From the NCBI RefSeq assembly GCF_000252445.1, contig NC_017790.1:1904501-1968500 (forward strand): a DNA stretch of 64,000 nt. The letters run 5' to 3'. The stretch is from Deinococcus gobiensis I-0 (GTDB lineage: Bacteria > Deinococcota > Deinococci > Deinococcales > Deinococcaceae). The notes beneath the pieces are model-generated. The model saw nothing but the letters and a program-made list of their open reading frames with translations. It was not told the origin of the DNA and made no database searches. Numbering within the stretch: the first letter of the stretch is position 1; each line of letters opens with the position of its first letter. This document shows positions 51,598 to 64,000 of this stretch, in pieces. A program made the position numbers and the translations under genes.

Positions 51598-51861
51598 ATG
51601 GGTCAGGATATGTTCGCGGCGTTCGTGCTGCCCGTGCTCTTCAGCATCGGTGGCGGTCTCTATGGGTACTTCCGTTTTGCCGAGCGCCGGCCGATGCTGC
51701 TGCTCAACCTGATGCTCATTTTCCTGCTGGGCGCGTACGTGCAGCACGCCCAGCCCAGCGAAGGCCTATTCTCGCTGCTGCTCCTCGACGGCGCCTTCCT
51801 GTTCTTCCTGCTCGTCCACCACCTGCAGAGCCCGGCCCCGAAGGCCAACCCCGCCGGGTAG
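51598..51861 (+). CDS. Small membrane protein, unknown
   Basis: An 87-residue protein with three hydrophobic segments (FAAFVLPVLFSIGGGLYGYF, PMLLLNLMLIFLLGAYVQ, LFSLLLLDGAFLFFLLVHHL) and no recognised family. The roughly 45 bases upstream are strikingly AT-rich for this genome (AACGTTTCTGAAATGAAACT and TAAGTAAAACTAAAGGC), which suggests a promoter immediately before a leaderless or short-leader start. A clear terminator follows. It is a stand-alone gene. Confidence 0.65.
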   Translation: MGQDMFAAFVLPVLFSIGGGLYGYFRFAERRPMLLLNLMLIFLLGAYVQHAQPSEGLFSLLLLDGAFLFFLLVHHLQSPAPKANPAG

Positions 51862-51874
51862 GTTCCGGGCAGCG

Positions 51875-51914
51875 GCGAGCGGCGTGGCGACCGGGCCACG
51901 CCGCTCGCTTTATT
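51875..51914 (+). terminator. Rho-independent terminator of the small membrane protein gene
   Basis: A perfect 13-bp stem (51875-51887 with 51896-51908) with an 8-base loop is followed by TTTATT. It overlaps the 3' end of the convergent gene. Confidence 0.8.
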
Positions 51915-52479
51915 CCAGCGTCACGACCTCCCAGCCCGGCAGGTCCCCGCACAGCACTTCGAGCATGTGCGTCTCGGACGCGATGAACAGGTGGCGGCAG
52001 CGGAGGCTGGCGACCCTCTCGGTGCGGGCTGTTGCCTGCGGATGAGCCGTCTTCACCTCTCCTGCCGGCGGGAAGAAGCGGCCCGTGACCTGCACGTCGC
52101 CTTCCTGAGCCCACAACCGCTCGCCCATCTCCGCCAGCATCTCCTCGGTCCAGGGGTCGGGGTCGTTCGTGACCTCGAAGAGATTGCTCGGGGGCACGCC
52201 CTGACGGGCCGGATGATGGATGCCGAACGGCCCGGCGCAGAACCCGTCGTAGCTTTCCGGCGCGAAGATTCTTGAGGTCCAGGTCAGGCGCAGCACGCGG
52301 CGGTGGTGCCTCGGCCCGGGCGCCGTATCCCCCAAAAAGTCGCTGTCGGTCAATTCCACGATCAGGGTTTCGCCGCCCCAGAACCGGTGTACCAGACGGC
52401 GGCTAGGGCCACGCGTAGCGGGCGAAGCGGGCTTCTCTTGCCAGTCCCCCACCCTGCCACAGCAAGAACCGGCCCCCAC
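51910..52479 (-). CDS. Hypothetical protein
   Basis: Up to 189 residues, no recognised family. The core reads [50 protein letters not shown] and ends [20 protein letters not shown] and [10 protein letters not shown]. It looks like a compact soluble domain. The ATG at 52479 would lie inside the aconitase terminator hairpin; GTG at 52452 is a more plausible start. Its stop lies within the terminator of the convergent gene. The role is unknown. Confidence 0.6.
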   Translation of the reverse strand: MGAGSCCGRVGDWQEKPASPATRGPSRRLVHRFWGGETLIVELTDSDFLGDTAPGPRHHRRVLRLTWTSRIFAPESYDGFCAGPFGIHHPARQGVPPSNLFEVTNDPDPWTEEMLAEMGERLWAQEGDVQVTGRFFPPAGEVKTAHPQATARTERVASLRCRHLFIASETHMLEVLCGDLPGWEVVTLE

Positions 52480-52503
52480 CCGAATCTGGGCAGGGGCCGG
52501 TTC
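52466..52503 (-). terminator. Hairpin downstream of aconitase
   Basis: GAACCGGCCCC (52466-52476) pairs with GGGGCCGGTTC (52493-52503), an 11-bp stem, 15 bases after the acnA stop. The T stretch on the minus strand is short (TTCTT). Confidence 0.55.
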
Positions 52504-52517
52504 AGAGGGTCAGGCGC

Positions 52518-55235
<2,718 letters not shown>

Positions 55236-55473
55236 CTTGCATCCTCCTTGCCCTTGCGGGAATGAAGGCATGATAAGCCGATTCGGCCCACTGGCACCCG
55301 TTACCCGGACAGGCACGGCCATCCATATCCGTCACCACCTGAGGAACAACAGTTCGGCTGTCGTACCCTTCCGGCCCTCCCCGTGAACCCTCCCTAAAGG
55401 CGGCCCGAATCCGCAAGGGGCCGTCCAGGCCTACCCTGACTGCACTTCCACAACCTACAGAGGAGGAACGCGC

Positions 55474-55659
55474 ATGAACGACGACCATCAGGTACCGGGC
55501 GACAAGCCCGGGGGCGGCCAGAAAGACACCAACGACCTGAGCGACATCAAGGGCGTGCAGGACACCGGTATGGCCCGGAAAGGGCAGGACGTGCAGGACC
55601 TGCCCAAGGCCGTGACGGGCGAGATGGACGGCAGCCAGCCCCAGAACCAGCGCCGCTGA
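55474..55659 (+). CDS. Small hydrophilic protein, unknown
   Basis: A 61-residue charged, Gly/Asp/Gln-rich protein (HQVPGDKPGGGQKDTND, MARKGQDVQDLPKAVTGEMD). It has no hydrophobic core and is likely disordered. GAGGAGG lies 8 bases before the ATG, so translation is credible. It precedes another hydrophilic small gene by 56 bases. Such proteins recall hydrophilins linked with desiccation tolerance, but that is speculation. Confidence 0.6.
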   Translation: MNDDHQVPGDKPGGGQKDTNDLSDIKGVQDTGMARKGQDVQDLPKAVTGEMDGSQPQNQRR

Positions 55660-55715
55660 CTTCGCCCGATCCCTTCGCCGCGCCCCGCACAGGTCGGGGC
55701 AGGGAGGCCGCACCT

Positions 55716-56051
55716 ATGGAGACCGGCAAGCCCGACGACACCCAGGCCCACAGCCACGTTTCCGAAGACCGCGTCATGGACCGGGCGCAGTGGAACACCG
55801 GCACCCCCAAGAATCCCGGCGATCCGGCCACCGAGGGCCAGTACACCGGAGTCAGCGACGCCAACGCGTCGGCGGGCGCACAGACCTCCAGCGCCGAGCA
55901 GGTCGCCCAGCAGGGGGCCGAGCCCCTGCGCCCGGTGTCCCGGGCCGGCGACGCCAACCCCAGCACCTACGGCGGGATGCAGGCCGGTCTGCCGGCCAGC
56001 GGCGCGACTTCGCAGCCCGACCAGACCGTAGACGCCGAGGAAGGAGCCTGA
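55716..56051 (+). CDS. Acidic hydrophilic protein, unknown
   Basis: A 111-residue acidic protein, low in hydrophobic residues and with few aromatics (METGKPDDTQAHSHVSEDRV, NPSTYGGMQAGLPASG, DQTVDAEEGA). It is probably disordered. It is in the same direction as and 56 bases after the 61-residue gene, with GCAGGGAGG upstream. Codon use is normal. No family is known to me. Confidence 0.6.
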   Translation: METGKPDDTQAHSHVSEDRVMDRAQWNTGTPKNPGDPATEGQYTGVSDANASAGAQTSSAEQVAQQGAEPLRPVSRAGDANPSTYGGMQAGLPASGATSQPDQTVDAEEGA

Positions 56052-56192
56052 ACGCCGCAGGCCGGAACCGGGGGCGATCTACACAGGCTGCGGCCTGGCC
56101 AGGGCGAGGCCGGGCCGCAGCGCACACCAATACTGGAAAAAACGGGCGCTGACACGGCGATCTTCCCGAATCGGGCCGCCAACTATTCGAGA

Positions 56193-56221
56193 TTGACAGA
56201 TGTGTGTCAGCGCAGTAGCCT
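56193..56221 (+). promoter_or_regulatory. Promoter and candidate operator of the sugar ABC operon
   Basis: TTGACA (56193-56198), a 17-base spacer and TAGCCT (56216-56221) form the promoter. The inverted repeat TGACA-N6-TGTCA (56194-56198, 56205-56209) overlaps the -35 box and spacer. A second imperfect palindrome, CAAGCTTTAAACAAACTTG, lies at 56227-56245. Both are plausible binding sites for a sugar-responsive repressor. Confidence 0.6.
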
Positions 56222-56313
56222 TTGGGCAAGCTTTAAACAAACTTGAAGATGGAACCGCTTCCGAAAGCGAGCCACCCTGGCAACGGAGCCTGGGCCGTCC
56301 ATCTGGAGGACCT

Positions 56314-57576
56314 ATGAAAAAAGTCGCCGCCATCCTCGGTCTCACCACCGCCCTCGCCGCCGCCAGCCAGGGCAGCGCCGTCACCGTGACCCTCGCCTGC
56401 GGGACCGTGGGCCAGGAACTCCAGCTGTGCAAGGACGGCGCCGCGCGCTGGGCCAAGAAGACCGGCAACGAGGTCAAGATCTTCGAGAGCCCCAACCTCA
56501 CCAACGACCGCCTGGGCCTGTACCAGCAGCAGCTCGCCGCGCGCAGCAGCGACATCGACGTGTACCAGCTCGACATCGTGTGGCCCGGCCTGCTCGGCCA
56601 GCACTTCGTGGACCTCAAGAGCAAGGTGCCCCAGTCCGAGCAGAACGGCTTCTTCAAGGGCATCCTCGACGCCAACACCGTGAACGGCAAACTGGTGTCG
56701 CTGCCCTGGTTCACCGACGCGGGCCTGCTGTTCTACCGCACGGACCTGCTCAAGAAGTACGGCTACAGCGCGCCTCCCAAGACCTGGGCCGAACTCGCCA
56801 CCATGGCGAAGAAGGTGCAGGACGGCGAGCAGAAGACCAACAAGACCTTCGCCGGCTACGTGTGGCAGGGCAAGAACTACGAGGGCCTGACCTGTGACGC
56901 CCTGGAATGGGTCTCGTCTTTCGGCGGCGGCACCATCGTGGACAGCACCGGCAAGGTGACCATCAACAACTCGAAGGCGGCGGCGGCGCTCGACGCGGCG
57001 GCCAGCTGGGTGCGCAACGTCAGCCCGCAGGGCGTCACGACCTACGACGAGGAAGCGGCCCGCGGCATCTTCCAGTCGGGCAACGCCATGTTCATGCGCA
57101 ACTGGCCCTACGCCTGGGCCAACGGCCAGAGCGACGACAGCAAGGTCAAGGGCAAGATCGGCGCCGCGCCCCTGCCCGCCGGCCCCGGTGGCAAGCCTGC
57201 CGCCACCCTCGGCGGCTGGAACCTCGGCGTGAGCATGTACTCCAAGAACCAGGCCGCCGCGATCGACCTCGTGCGCTACCTGACCAGCCCCACCGAGCAG
57301 AAGATCCGCGCCATCGAGGGCAGCTACAACCCCACCCTGCCCGCCCTCTACAAGGACTCGGCGGTCCTCAAGGCCAACCCCTTCTTCGGCAGCCTGTACG
57401 GCGTGTTCACCAGCGCGGTGGCCCGTCCCTCCGGCCCGACCAAGGACAAGTACAACCAGGTCTCGCAGGCCTTCAGCGGCGCCGTGAGCGACGTGCTCAC
57501 CGGCAAGTCCAAGGGCCAGGCCGCCGTCGCCAAGCTCTCGACCGACCTCGCCCGCATCAAGGGCCGCGGCTGGTAA
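56314..57576 (+). CDS. Sugar ABC transporter substrate-binding protein (MalE-like)
   Basis: A 420-residue exported protein of the SBP_bac_1 family. The signal peptide is [21 protein letters not shown]. Landmarks are [51 protein letters not shown], and [14 protein letters not shown] plus [10 protein letters not shown] in the C-lobe. It resembles trehalose/maltose-binding proteins, but the sugar is not certain. GGAGGACCT precedes the ATG. MalF- and MalG-like permeases follow, and there is no ATPase in the operon. Confidence 0.88.
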   Translation: MKKVAAILGLTTALAAASQGSAVTVTLACGTVGQELQLCKDGAARWAKKTGNEVKIFESPNLTNDRLGLYQQQLAARSSDIDVYQLDIVWPGLLGQHFVDLKSKVPQSEQNGFFKGILDANTVNGKLVSLPWFTDAGLLFYRTDLLKKYGYSAPPKTWAELATMAKKVQDGEQKTNKTFAGYVWQGKNYEGLTCDALEWVSSFGGGTIVDSTGKVTINNSKAAAALDAAASWVRNVSPQGVTTYDEEAARGIFQSGNAMFMRNWPYAWANGQSDDSKVKGKIGAAPLPAGPGGKPAATLGGWNLGVSMYSKNQAAAIDLVRYLTSPTEQKIRAIEGSYNPTLPALYKDSAVLKANPFFGSLYGVFTSAVARPSGPTKDKYNQVSQAFSGAVSDVLTGKSKGQAAVAKLSTDLARIKGRGW

Positions 57577-57765
57577 ACGTTTTTCCGCGCCACGTAGCGG
57601 AGAAACGCGGCAGGAGGAACGCCCCAGCGCCGGGTGTTCCTCCTGCTTCCATTTGAGGCCGGACCGGACCGGTCGGCAGCTCCCCTGGGGACAGCCCCGC
57701 CATTCAGGCGCCTTCCGGTTCCGCTGCTTCGTCCCTGCCCGCCCCCGACGACAAGGAGAGAGCCC

Positions 57766-58704
57766 ATGACTGTCAACGCCCCCGCCCCCGCCCCGGCCGC
57801 GCGCCCGGTCAAGACCCGCGGCATCGAGGCCGCCCGCGCCCGGCAGGCCATCTGGCTGCTGCTGCCCACCTTGATCGTCATCGCGCTGGTGGCCGGGTAC
57901 CCGCTGTACCGCACCATCTTCTTCGCCTTTCACGAGGCCAACCTGACCACCCCGGACCAGGCGACCTTCATCGGCGCCGGCAACTTCTGGTTCACCAACG
58001 AGGACGGCATCGGCCTGGGCTTCCTGCAGGACCCGCGCTGGTGGCAGTCGGTGAAAAACACCCTGCTGTTCACGGTCGTCTCGGTGGCGCTGGAGACGGT
58101 GCTGGGCATGATCATCGCGCTGGTGGTCAACAGCGCCTTCCGGGGCCGGGCCTTCCTGCGCACCGCCATGCTGGTGCCCTGGGCCATTCCGACCGTCGTG
58201 TCGGCGCAGATGTGGGCCTACATGTACAACGACTCCTTCGGCCTGATCGGGCGCGGCGTCCTGGGCGGCCAGGCGCTGCTCGCCAGCCCCGACTCGGCGG
58301 TGTGGGCCATGATCGCCGTGGACGTGTGGAAGACCACCTCGTTCATGGCGCTGCTCATCCTGGCCGGGCTTCAGAGCCTGCCCAGCGACATGTACGAGGC
58401 CGCCGATATGGACGGCGCGAGCAAGGCCACGCAGTTCTGGCGGCTGACGCTGCCGCTGCTGCGCCCGGCCCTGCTCGTGGCGCTGGTGTTCCGCAGCCTG
58501 GACGCCCTGCGCGTGTTCGACATCATGTACGTGATGCTGGGGGCCAACAACGCCGCGAGCACCTCCATGACCGGCTACGCGAGGTTGCAGCTCATCGACA
58601 ACTCGCTGCTGGGTCTGGGCAGCGCCGTGTCGGTGGCGATCTTCCTGATCATCATGGTCATCGTCGTGGTGTACGTCACCGCCTTCCGCGTGAAGTTCGA
58701 CTGA
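57766..58704 (+). CDS. Sugar ABC transporter permease, MalF-like
   Basis: A 312-residue inner-membrane permease with about six spans. The EAA loop reads [20 protein letters not shown]. Upstream are [19 protein letters not shown] and [20 protein letters not shown]. It lacks the extra spans and the large P2 loop of E. coli MalF, fitting the shorter UgpA/MalF class. AAGGAGAG precedes the ATG. MalG-like follows after 13 bases. Confidence 0.9.
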   Translation: MTVNAPAPAPAARPVKTRGIEAARARQAIWLLLPTLIVIALVAGYPLYRTIFFAFHEANLTTPDQATFIGAGNFWFTNEDGIGLGFLQDPRWWQSVKNTLLFTVVSVALETVLGMIIALVVNSAFRGRAFLRTAMLVPWAIPTVVSAQMWAYMYNDSFGLIGRGVLGGQALLASPDSAVWAMIAVDVWKTTSFMALLILAGLQSLPSDMYEAADMDGASKATQFWRLTLPLLRPALLVALVFRSLDALRVFDIMYVMLGANNAASTSMTGYARLQLIDNSLLGLGSAVSVAIFLIIMVIVVVYVTAFRVKFD

Positions 58705-58717
58705 GGAGCGTGCAGCT

Positions 58718-59569
58718 ATGGACCTGAAACGTACCAACCCGGGGCTGTACTACCTCCAGCGCACCCTGTTCTACCTGCTGGTCATCGTGATCGCCGTGTA
58801 CCTGCTCTTTCCCTTCCTGTGGGCCGTCCTGACGAGCTTCCGGGGATCGGGCGACCTGTTCCTGCCGCCGCTGCAGTTCATCCAGGCCCCCACCACCCTG
58901 TCGAACTACGCGCAGGTGTTCGCCAACCCCAGCTTTCAGCGCGGGCTACTGTTCAGCCTGATCGTGGCAGTGGGCAGCGTGCTCGTCAGCCTGCTGTTCG
59001 GGTCTTTCGCGGCCTACGCGCTGGGCCGTTTCCGCTTCAAGGGCAAGCAGCTCATCATGTACATCATCCTGGCGGTCAGCGTCTTTCCGCAGATCGCGGT
59101 GCTGGGCGGCCTCTTCACCCTGATCCGCACCTTCGAGCTGTTCAACAACCCGCTGGGCCTGATCCTCTCGTACCTGATCTTCACCATTCCCTTCACGGTG
59201 TGGGTGCTGACCAGCTTCGTGCGCGACATTCCCGGCGAGCTGGAGGAAGCCGCGCTGGTGGACGGCGCGAGCCCGCTCCAGACCTTGTTCAAGGTGCTGT
59301 TCCCCGTGATGATGCCCGCGCTGGTCACGACCGGCCTGCTGGCCTTCATCAACGCCTGGAACGAGTACCTGTTCGCCCTGACCTTCACGAGCTCCAACCG
59401 CACGGTGCCCGTCGTGATCGCCAACTACTCGGGCGCGTCGCAGTACGACCAGCCCTGGGGACCCATCATGGCCGCGAGCATCGTGGTGACCATTCCGCTC
59501 ATCGCGCTCGTGCTGATCTTCCAGCGCAACATCGTCTCGGGCCTGACCGCCGGGGCCGTGAAAGGCTGA
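58718..59569 (+). CDS. Sugar ABC transporter permease, MalG-like
   Basis: A 283-residue permease with six spans. The EAA loop is [20 protein letters not shown], and [17 protein letters not shown] is typical of MalG/UgpE. It is the last gene of the sugar ABC operon and is followed by a strong terminator. The probable ATPase partner is encoded elsewhere, possibly the MsmX-type gene at 27994-29268. Confidence 0.9.
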   Translation: MDLKRTNPGLYYLQRTLFYLLVIVIAVYLLFPFLWAVLTSFRGSGDLFLPPLQFIQAPTTLSNYAQVFANPSFQRGLLFSLIVAVGSVLVSLLFGSFAAYALGRFRFKGKQLIMYIILAVSVFPQIAVLGGLFTLIRTFELFNNPLGLILSYLIFTIPFTVWVLTSFVRDIPGELEEAALVDGASPLQTLFKVLFPVMMPALVTTGLLAFINAWNEYLFALTFTSSNRTVPVVIANYSGASQYDQPWGPIMAASIVVTIPLIALVLIFQRNIVSGLTAGAVKG

Positions 59570-59590
59570 GCCTTCCTCCTCTCATCCAGA

Positions 59591-59617
59591 CCGCTCCCTC
59601 GGGGGCGGCTTTTTTTG
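59591..59617 (+). terminator. Rho-independent terminator of the sugar ABC operon
   Basis: An 8-bp GC-rich stem (CCGCTCCC with GGGGGCGG, one G-U pair) is followed by CTTTTTTT. This is the clearest intrinsic terminator in the window. Confidence 0.88.
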
Positions 59618-59824
59618 GTTTCCACAGAGTTCAGTCGAACCGTTCACCCAGTGGTTCCATCCGGGCAGAGCGGGCAGGCGTCCCCGGGGGTTCTGACCAG
59701 GAGCGTCCGTTCTGCTCGGGAAACGAAAAGACGGGTTCCGGGCACGGGGCTGCCCCTGAGCCTGGGACCACAGTGGGCCGACCGGTGCCGTGCCGGATGG
59801 TCAACGAAACAGACGGAATCCGTT

Positions 59825-60606
<782 letters not shown>

Positions 60607-60610
<4 letters not shown>

Positions 60611-61395
60611 GGGGCCAGCAGCTCGCGGGTCGCGCGGGCGAGGTCACCGCTGCGGGCCAGGCTACTGCCGACCAGCACGGCGTCGGCCAGGTCCCGTACC
60701 GGGCCGAGGTCGGCGGCGGTGCGGTAGCCGCTCTCGGCCACGAGCACGCCCCCGAAGCCCGCGCCCCGCGCCCGGCGGATGAGGCGGGGGCTCACCGCGA
60801 GGTCGATATTCAGGGTGGTCAGGTCGCGGTTGTTCACGCCCAGGATGCGCGCGCCGCTGCCCAGGGCGATGTCCAGCTCGCGCTCGTCATGGACCTCCAC
60901 CAGCGCGTCGAGGCCCAGGTGGTGGGCCATCTCCAGGTACTCCCCCACCGCCTCGCCCAGCACACTGACCATCAGGAGGGCGGCCGAGGCCCCGTAGTCG
61001 GCGGCCTCGCGCAGCATGGCCGGGTGGACCACGAAGTCCTTGCGCAGCACCGGCAACGCCACGGCCCCGACCACCTCGCGCAGCGCCCCCAGATGGCCGT
61101 CGAAGTGGCGCGGCTCGGTCAGGCAGCTGATGGCCGAAGCGCCGCCCTGCTCATAGGCGCGCGCGGCGGTGGCGGGGTCCAGCGGCGCGATGGCGCCCTC
61201 GCTGGGGCTGGCCCGCTTGACCTCGGCGATGAGCGACAGGCTGGGGCCACGCAGCGCGGCCTCGAAGCGCCGCTCGCCCGCCCGGGGCGCCCCCAGGTCG
61301 GGGTCGGCGTCCCGGTAATCCTGCACCCGTCCGGCCACGATGCGGCCGAGCACTCCCGGCACCTTGCTGAAATCCACGTCGCGCACAGCGGTCAT
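60607..61395 (-). CDS. trpC: Indole-3-glycerol-phosphate synthase
   Basis: TrpC closes the indole ring to form indole-3-glycerol phosphate in tryptophan synthesis. The 262-residue TIM barrel has IAEVKRASPSEG, LRKDFVVHPAM, ALVEVHDERELDIAL, GVNNRDLTTLNIDL and VAESGYRT in order. ATG 61395 is supported by TATACT (61403-61408) 7 bases upstream and by the family N-terminus. No other trp gene is in the window, so trp genes are dispersed here. Confidence 0.95.
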
Positions 61396-61402
61396 GCGCC
61401 CG

Positions 61403-61408
61403 AGTATA
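61403..61408 (-). promoter_or_regulatory. -10 box of trpC (TATACT)
   Basis: On the minus strand TATACT is 7 bases before the ATG at 61395. Confidence 0.55.
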
Positions 61409-61450
61409 GGGCCGGGACTCCGGGCACCTCCGCCGGGCACAGGTGCGTGT

Positions 61451-61456
61451 TAGCCT
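61451..61456 (+). promoter_or_regulatory. -10 box of hpt (TAGCCT)
   Basis: The box is 8 bases before the ATG at 61465. Confidence 0.45.
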
Positions 61457-61464
61457 GAGAAGAT

Positions 61465-61992
<528 letters not shown>

Positions 61993-62004
61993 GCCCCTTT
62001 TTCC

Positions 62005-63273
62005 ATGCTGGCCGTCCTGATTCTGGTCGTGACCGTGGCCCTGGTGATCTGGCGGCCCGGCGGATATGCCGAGGCGTGGTTCGCGCTGGCCGGCGCGGCG
62101 CTGGCCCTCGTGACCGGCGTGGTGCATGTGAGCGACCTGCCTACCCTGTGGAACGCCACCTGGAACGCCACGCTGACCCTGGTGGCCCTCATCGCCCTGA
62201 GCCTGCTGCTCGACGCGGCGGGACTGTTTCGCTGGGCCGCGCTGCACGTCGCGCGCTGGGGCGGAGGCAGCGGGCGGCGGCTGCTCGCGCTGCTGGTGGT
62301 GTTCACGGCGGTGGTCGCGGCGGTCTTCGCCAACGACGGCGGCGTGCTCATCCTCACGCCCATCGTGCTGGAACTGGCCTCGGCCCTGAAGCTCGACCGC
62401 GCCGCCACGGTCGCCTTCGCGCTCGCGGTGGGCTTCGTGGTGGACGCGGCCAGCCTGCCGCTGCCGATCTCCAACCTGACCAACATCATCGCCGCCGACC
62501 ACTTCGGCTGGAACTTCGCCGAGTACGTGCGGGTCATGCTGCCGGTGAACCTCGCGGTGGTCGTCGCCTGCCTGGTCACGCTGCTGCTCGTGTACGGCCG
62601 CACGCTGCCCAAACGCTACGACCTGGGCGAGCTGCCCACCCCGGGAGACGCCGTGCGCTCGTGGGGCGTGTTCCGGGCGGGCTGGGTGGCGCTCGGCGCG
62701 CTGCTCGTCGGGGTCTTCACGGCCGAGCGCCTGGGCGTGCCGCTCTCGGCGGTGGTGGGGGCCTGCGCCGCCGGGGTCGCCCTGGTGGCCGCGCGCAGCC
62801 GCGCCGTGCAGACCTGGGCGGTCCTGCGCCGCGCGCCCTGGGGCGTGGTGGTCTTCAGCCTGGGCATGTACGCGGTGGTGTACGGCCTGCGCGGCGCAGG
62901 CGTGACCGGGCTGTACGGCGACTGGATGGCCGCCCAGGCCGAACACGGCCGCCTGGCCGCCGTGCTGGCCCCCGGCCTGAGCGTCGCCGCCCTGAGCGCG
63001 GGCCTGAACAACCTGCCCGCCCTGCTCACGGCGCTGCTGGGCCTGGACCATATCCAGTCGGCCAGCCGCGACCTGCTGGGCTACGCCGCCCTGGTCGGCG
63101 CGGACATCGGCCCCAAGCTCACGCCCATCGGCTCGCTCGCCACGCTGCTGTGGCTGCATATCCTGCGCGGGCGGGACGTCGAGGTGGGCTGGGGCGAGTA
63201 CCTCAAGGCCGGCCTGATCCTGACGCCCCCGGTGCTACTGGTCGGGCTGCTGACGCTGTGGCTGGTGTACTAG
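62005..63273 (+). CDS. ArsB/NhaD-type ion transporter
   Basis: A 422-residue protein with about eleven spans. It resembles ArsB arsenite efflux proteins: FANDGGVLILTPIVLEL in the first half, LPLPISNLTNIIAADHFGW, and the repeat-like LSAGLNNLPALLTALLGL and GADIGPKLTPIGSLATLLWL in the second half. No arsR or arsC lies nearby, so its ion could differ. It starts 12 bases after hpt. Confidence 0.82.
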   Translation: MLAVLILVVTVALVIWRPGGYAEAWFALAGAALALVTGVVHVSDLPTLWNATWNATLTLVALIALSLLLDAAGLFRWAALHVARWGGGSGRRLLALLVVFTAVVAAVFANDGGVLILTPIVLELASALKLDRAATVAFALAVGFVVDAASLPLPISNLTNIIAADHFGWNFAEYVRVMLPVNLAVVVACLVTLLLVYGRTLPKRYDLGELPTPGDAVRSWGVFRAGWVALGALLVGVFTAERLGVPLSAVVGACAAGVALVAARSRAVQTWAVLRRAPWGVVVFSLGMYAVVYGLRGAGVTGLYGDWMAAQAEHGRLAAVLAPGLSVAALSAGLNNLPALLTALLGLDHIQSASRDLLGYAALVGADIGPKLTPIGSLATLLWLHILRGRDVEVGWGEYLKAGLILTPPVLLVGLLTLWLVY

Positions 63274-63313
63274 CGGCTCGTCTCCAGAGGGGAGGGCGGT
63301 TCTCCCCCGCCCC

Positions 63314-64000
<687 letters not shown>

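Noticed and set aside
62005..63273. Arsenic resistance operon
   Set aside because: There is only one ArsB-like transporter, with no ArsR, ArsC or ArsA gene beside it.

Overview
The window reads as chromosomal DNA of a Deinococcus species. The GC content is very high throughout. It carries a RecQ helicase with repeated HRDC domains and the end of a RecD2-type helicase. About 60 genes were identified and there is no ribosomal RNA, tRNA, CRISPR array or recognisable insertion sequence. A striking general feature is the start architecture: about 20 genes have a TANNNT -10 box 5 to 9 bases upstream of the start codon, as expected for leaderless mRNAs, which are known to be common in Deinococcus.

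Layout. 1-5.8 kb: phospholipase D-like end, ispH, proA/proB, a carboxymuconolactone decarboxylase-like protein and an EamA exporter. 5.9-14.4 kb: glucan phosphorylase, a 5'-nucleotidase lipoprotein, an AlaX-like editing protein coupled to a cupin, gnd and a MarR regulator. 14.5-21.1 kb: an LGFP-repeat protein, PhzF, a VIT1/CCC1 transporter, a HAD phosphatase, a DUF1622 protein and recQ. 21.4-29.3 kb: a peptide ABC importer (binding protein plus two permeases), a TspO-like protein, an amino-acid ABC importer and an MsmX/UgpC-type sugar ATPase. 29.5-32.5 kb: a class 3 lipase-like protein translationally coupled to two related exported proteins, which resembles an effector with duplicated immunity genes. 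32.7-37.7 kb: an envelope cluster (small membrane protein, class A PBP-like enzyme, secreted VWA-like protein, multi-spanning membrane protein). 37.7-41.8 kb: NfeD plus SPFH pair, a broken histidine phosphatase, a twin ABC ATPase and a secreted PsbP/DcrB-like protein. 41.8-51.9 kb: HAD phosphatase, TetR, TerC, an EndoIII homologue, a NatAB-type exporter, a repeat-bearing PRC-barrel protein, and a P-loop/enolase-superfamily pair. 51.9-64 kb: aconitase, small hydrophilic proteins, a sugar ABC importer, a PhnP-like hydrolase with trpC, hpt, an ArsB-like transporter and recD2 (cut by the window edge).

Four genes (recQ, the membrane protein at 36-37.6 kb, the histidine phosphatase at 39.2-39.5 kb, the twin ABC ATPase) change reading frame. 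In three of them, and at one of the three breaks in the histidine phosphatase, the change falls on a G or C homopolymer, so assembly indels must be considered before calling them pseudogenes. Three ABC importers lack an ATPase in their operons, while one sugar-type ATPase stands alone. The most promising candidates for something undescribed are the lipase/twin-lipoprotein cassette and the PBP-VWA-membrane protein cluster.
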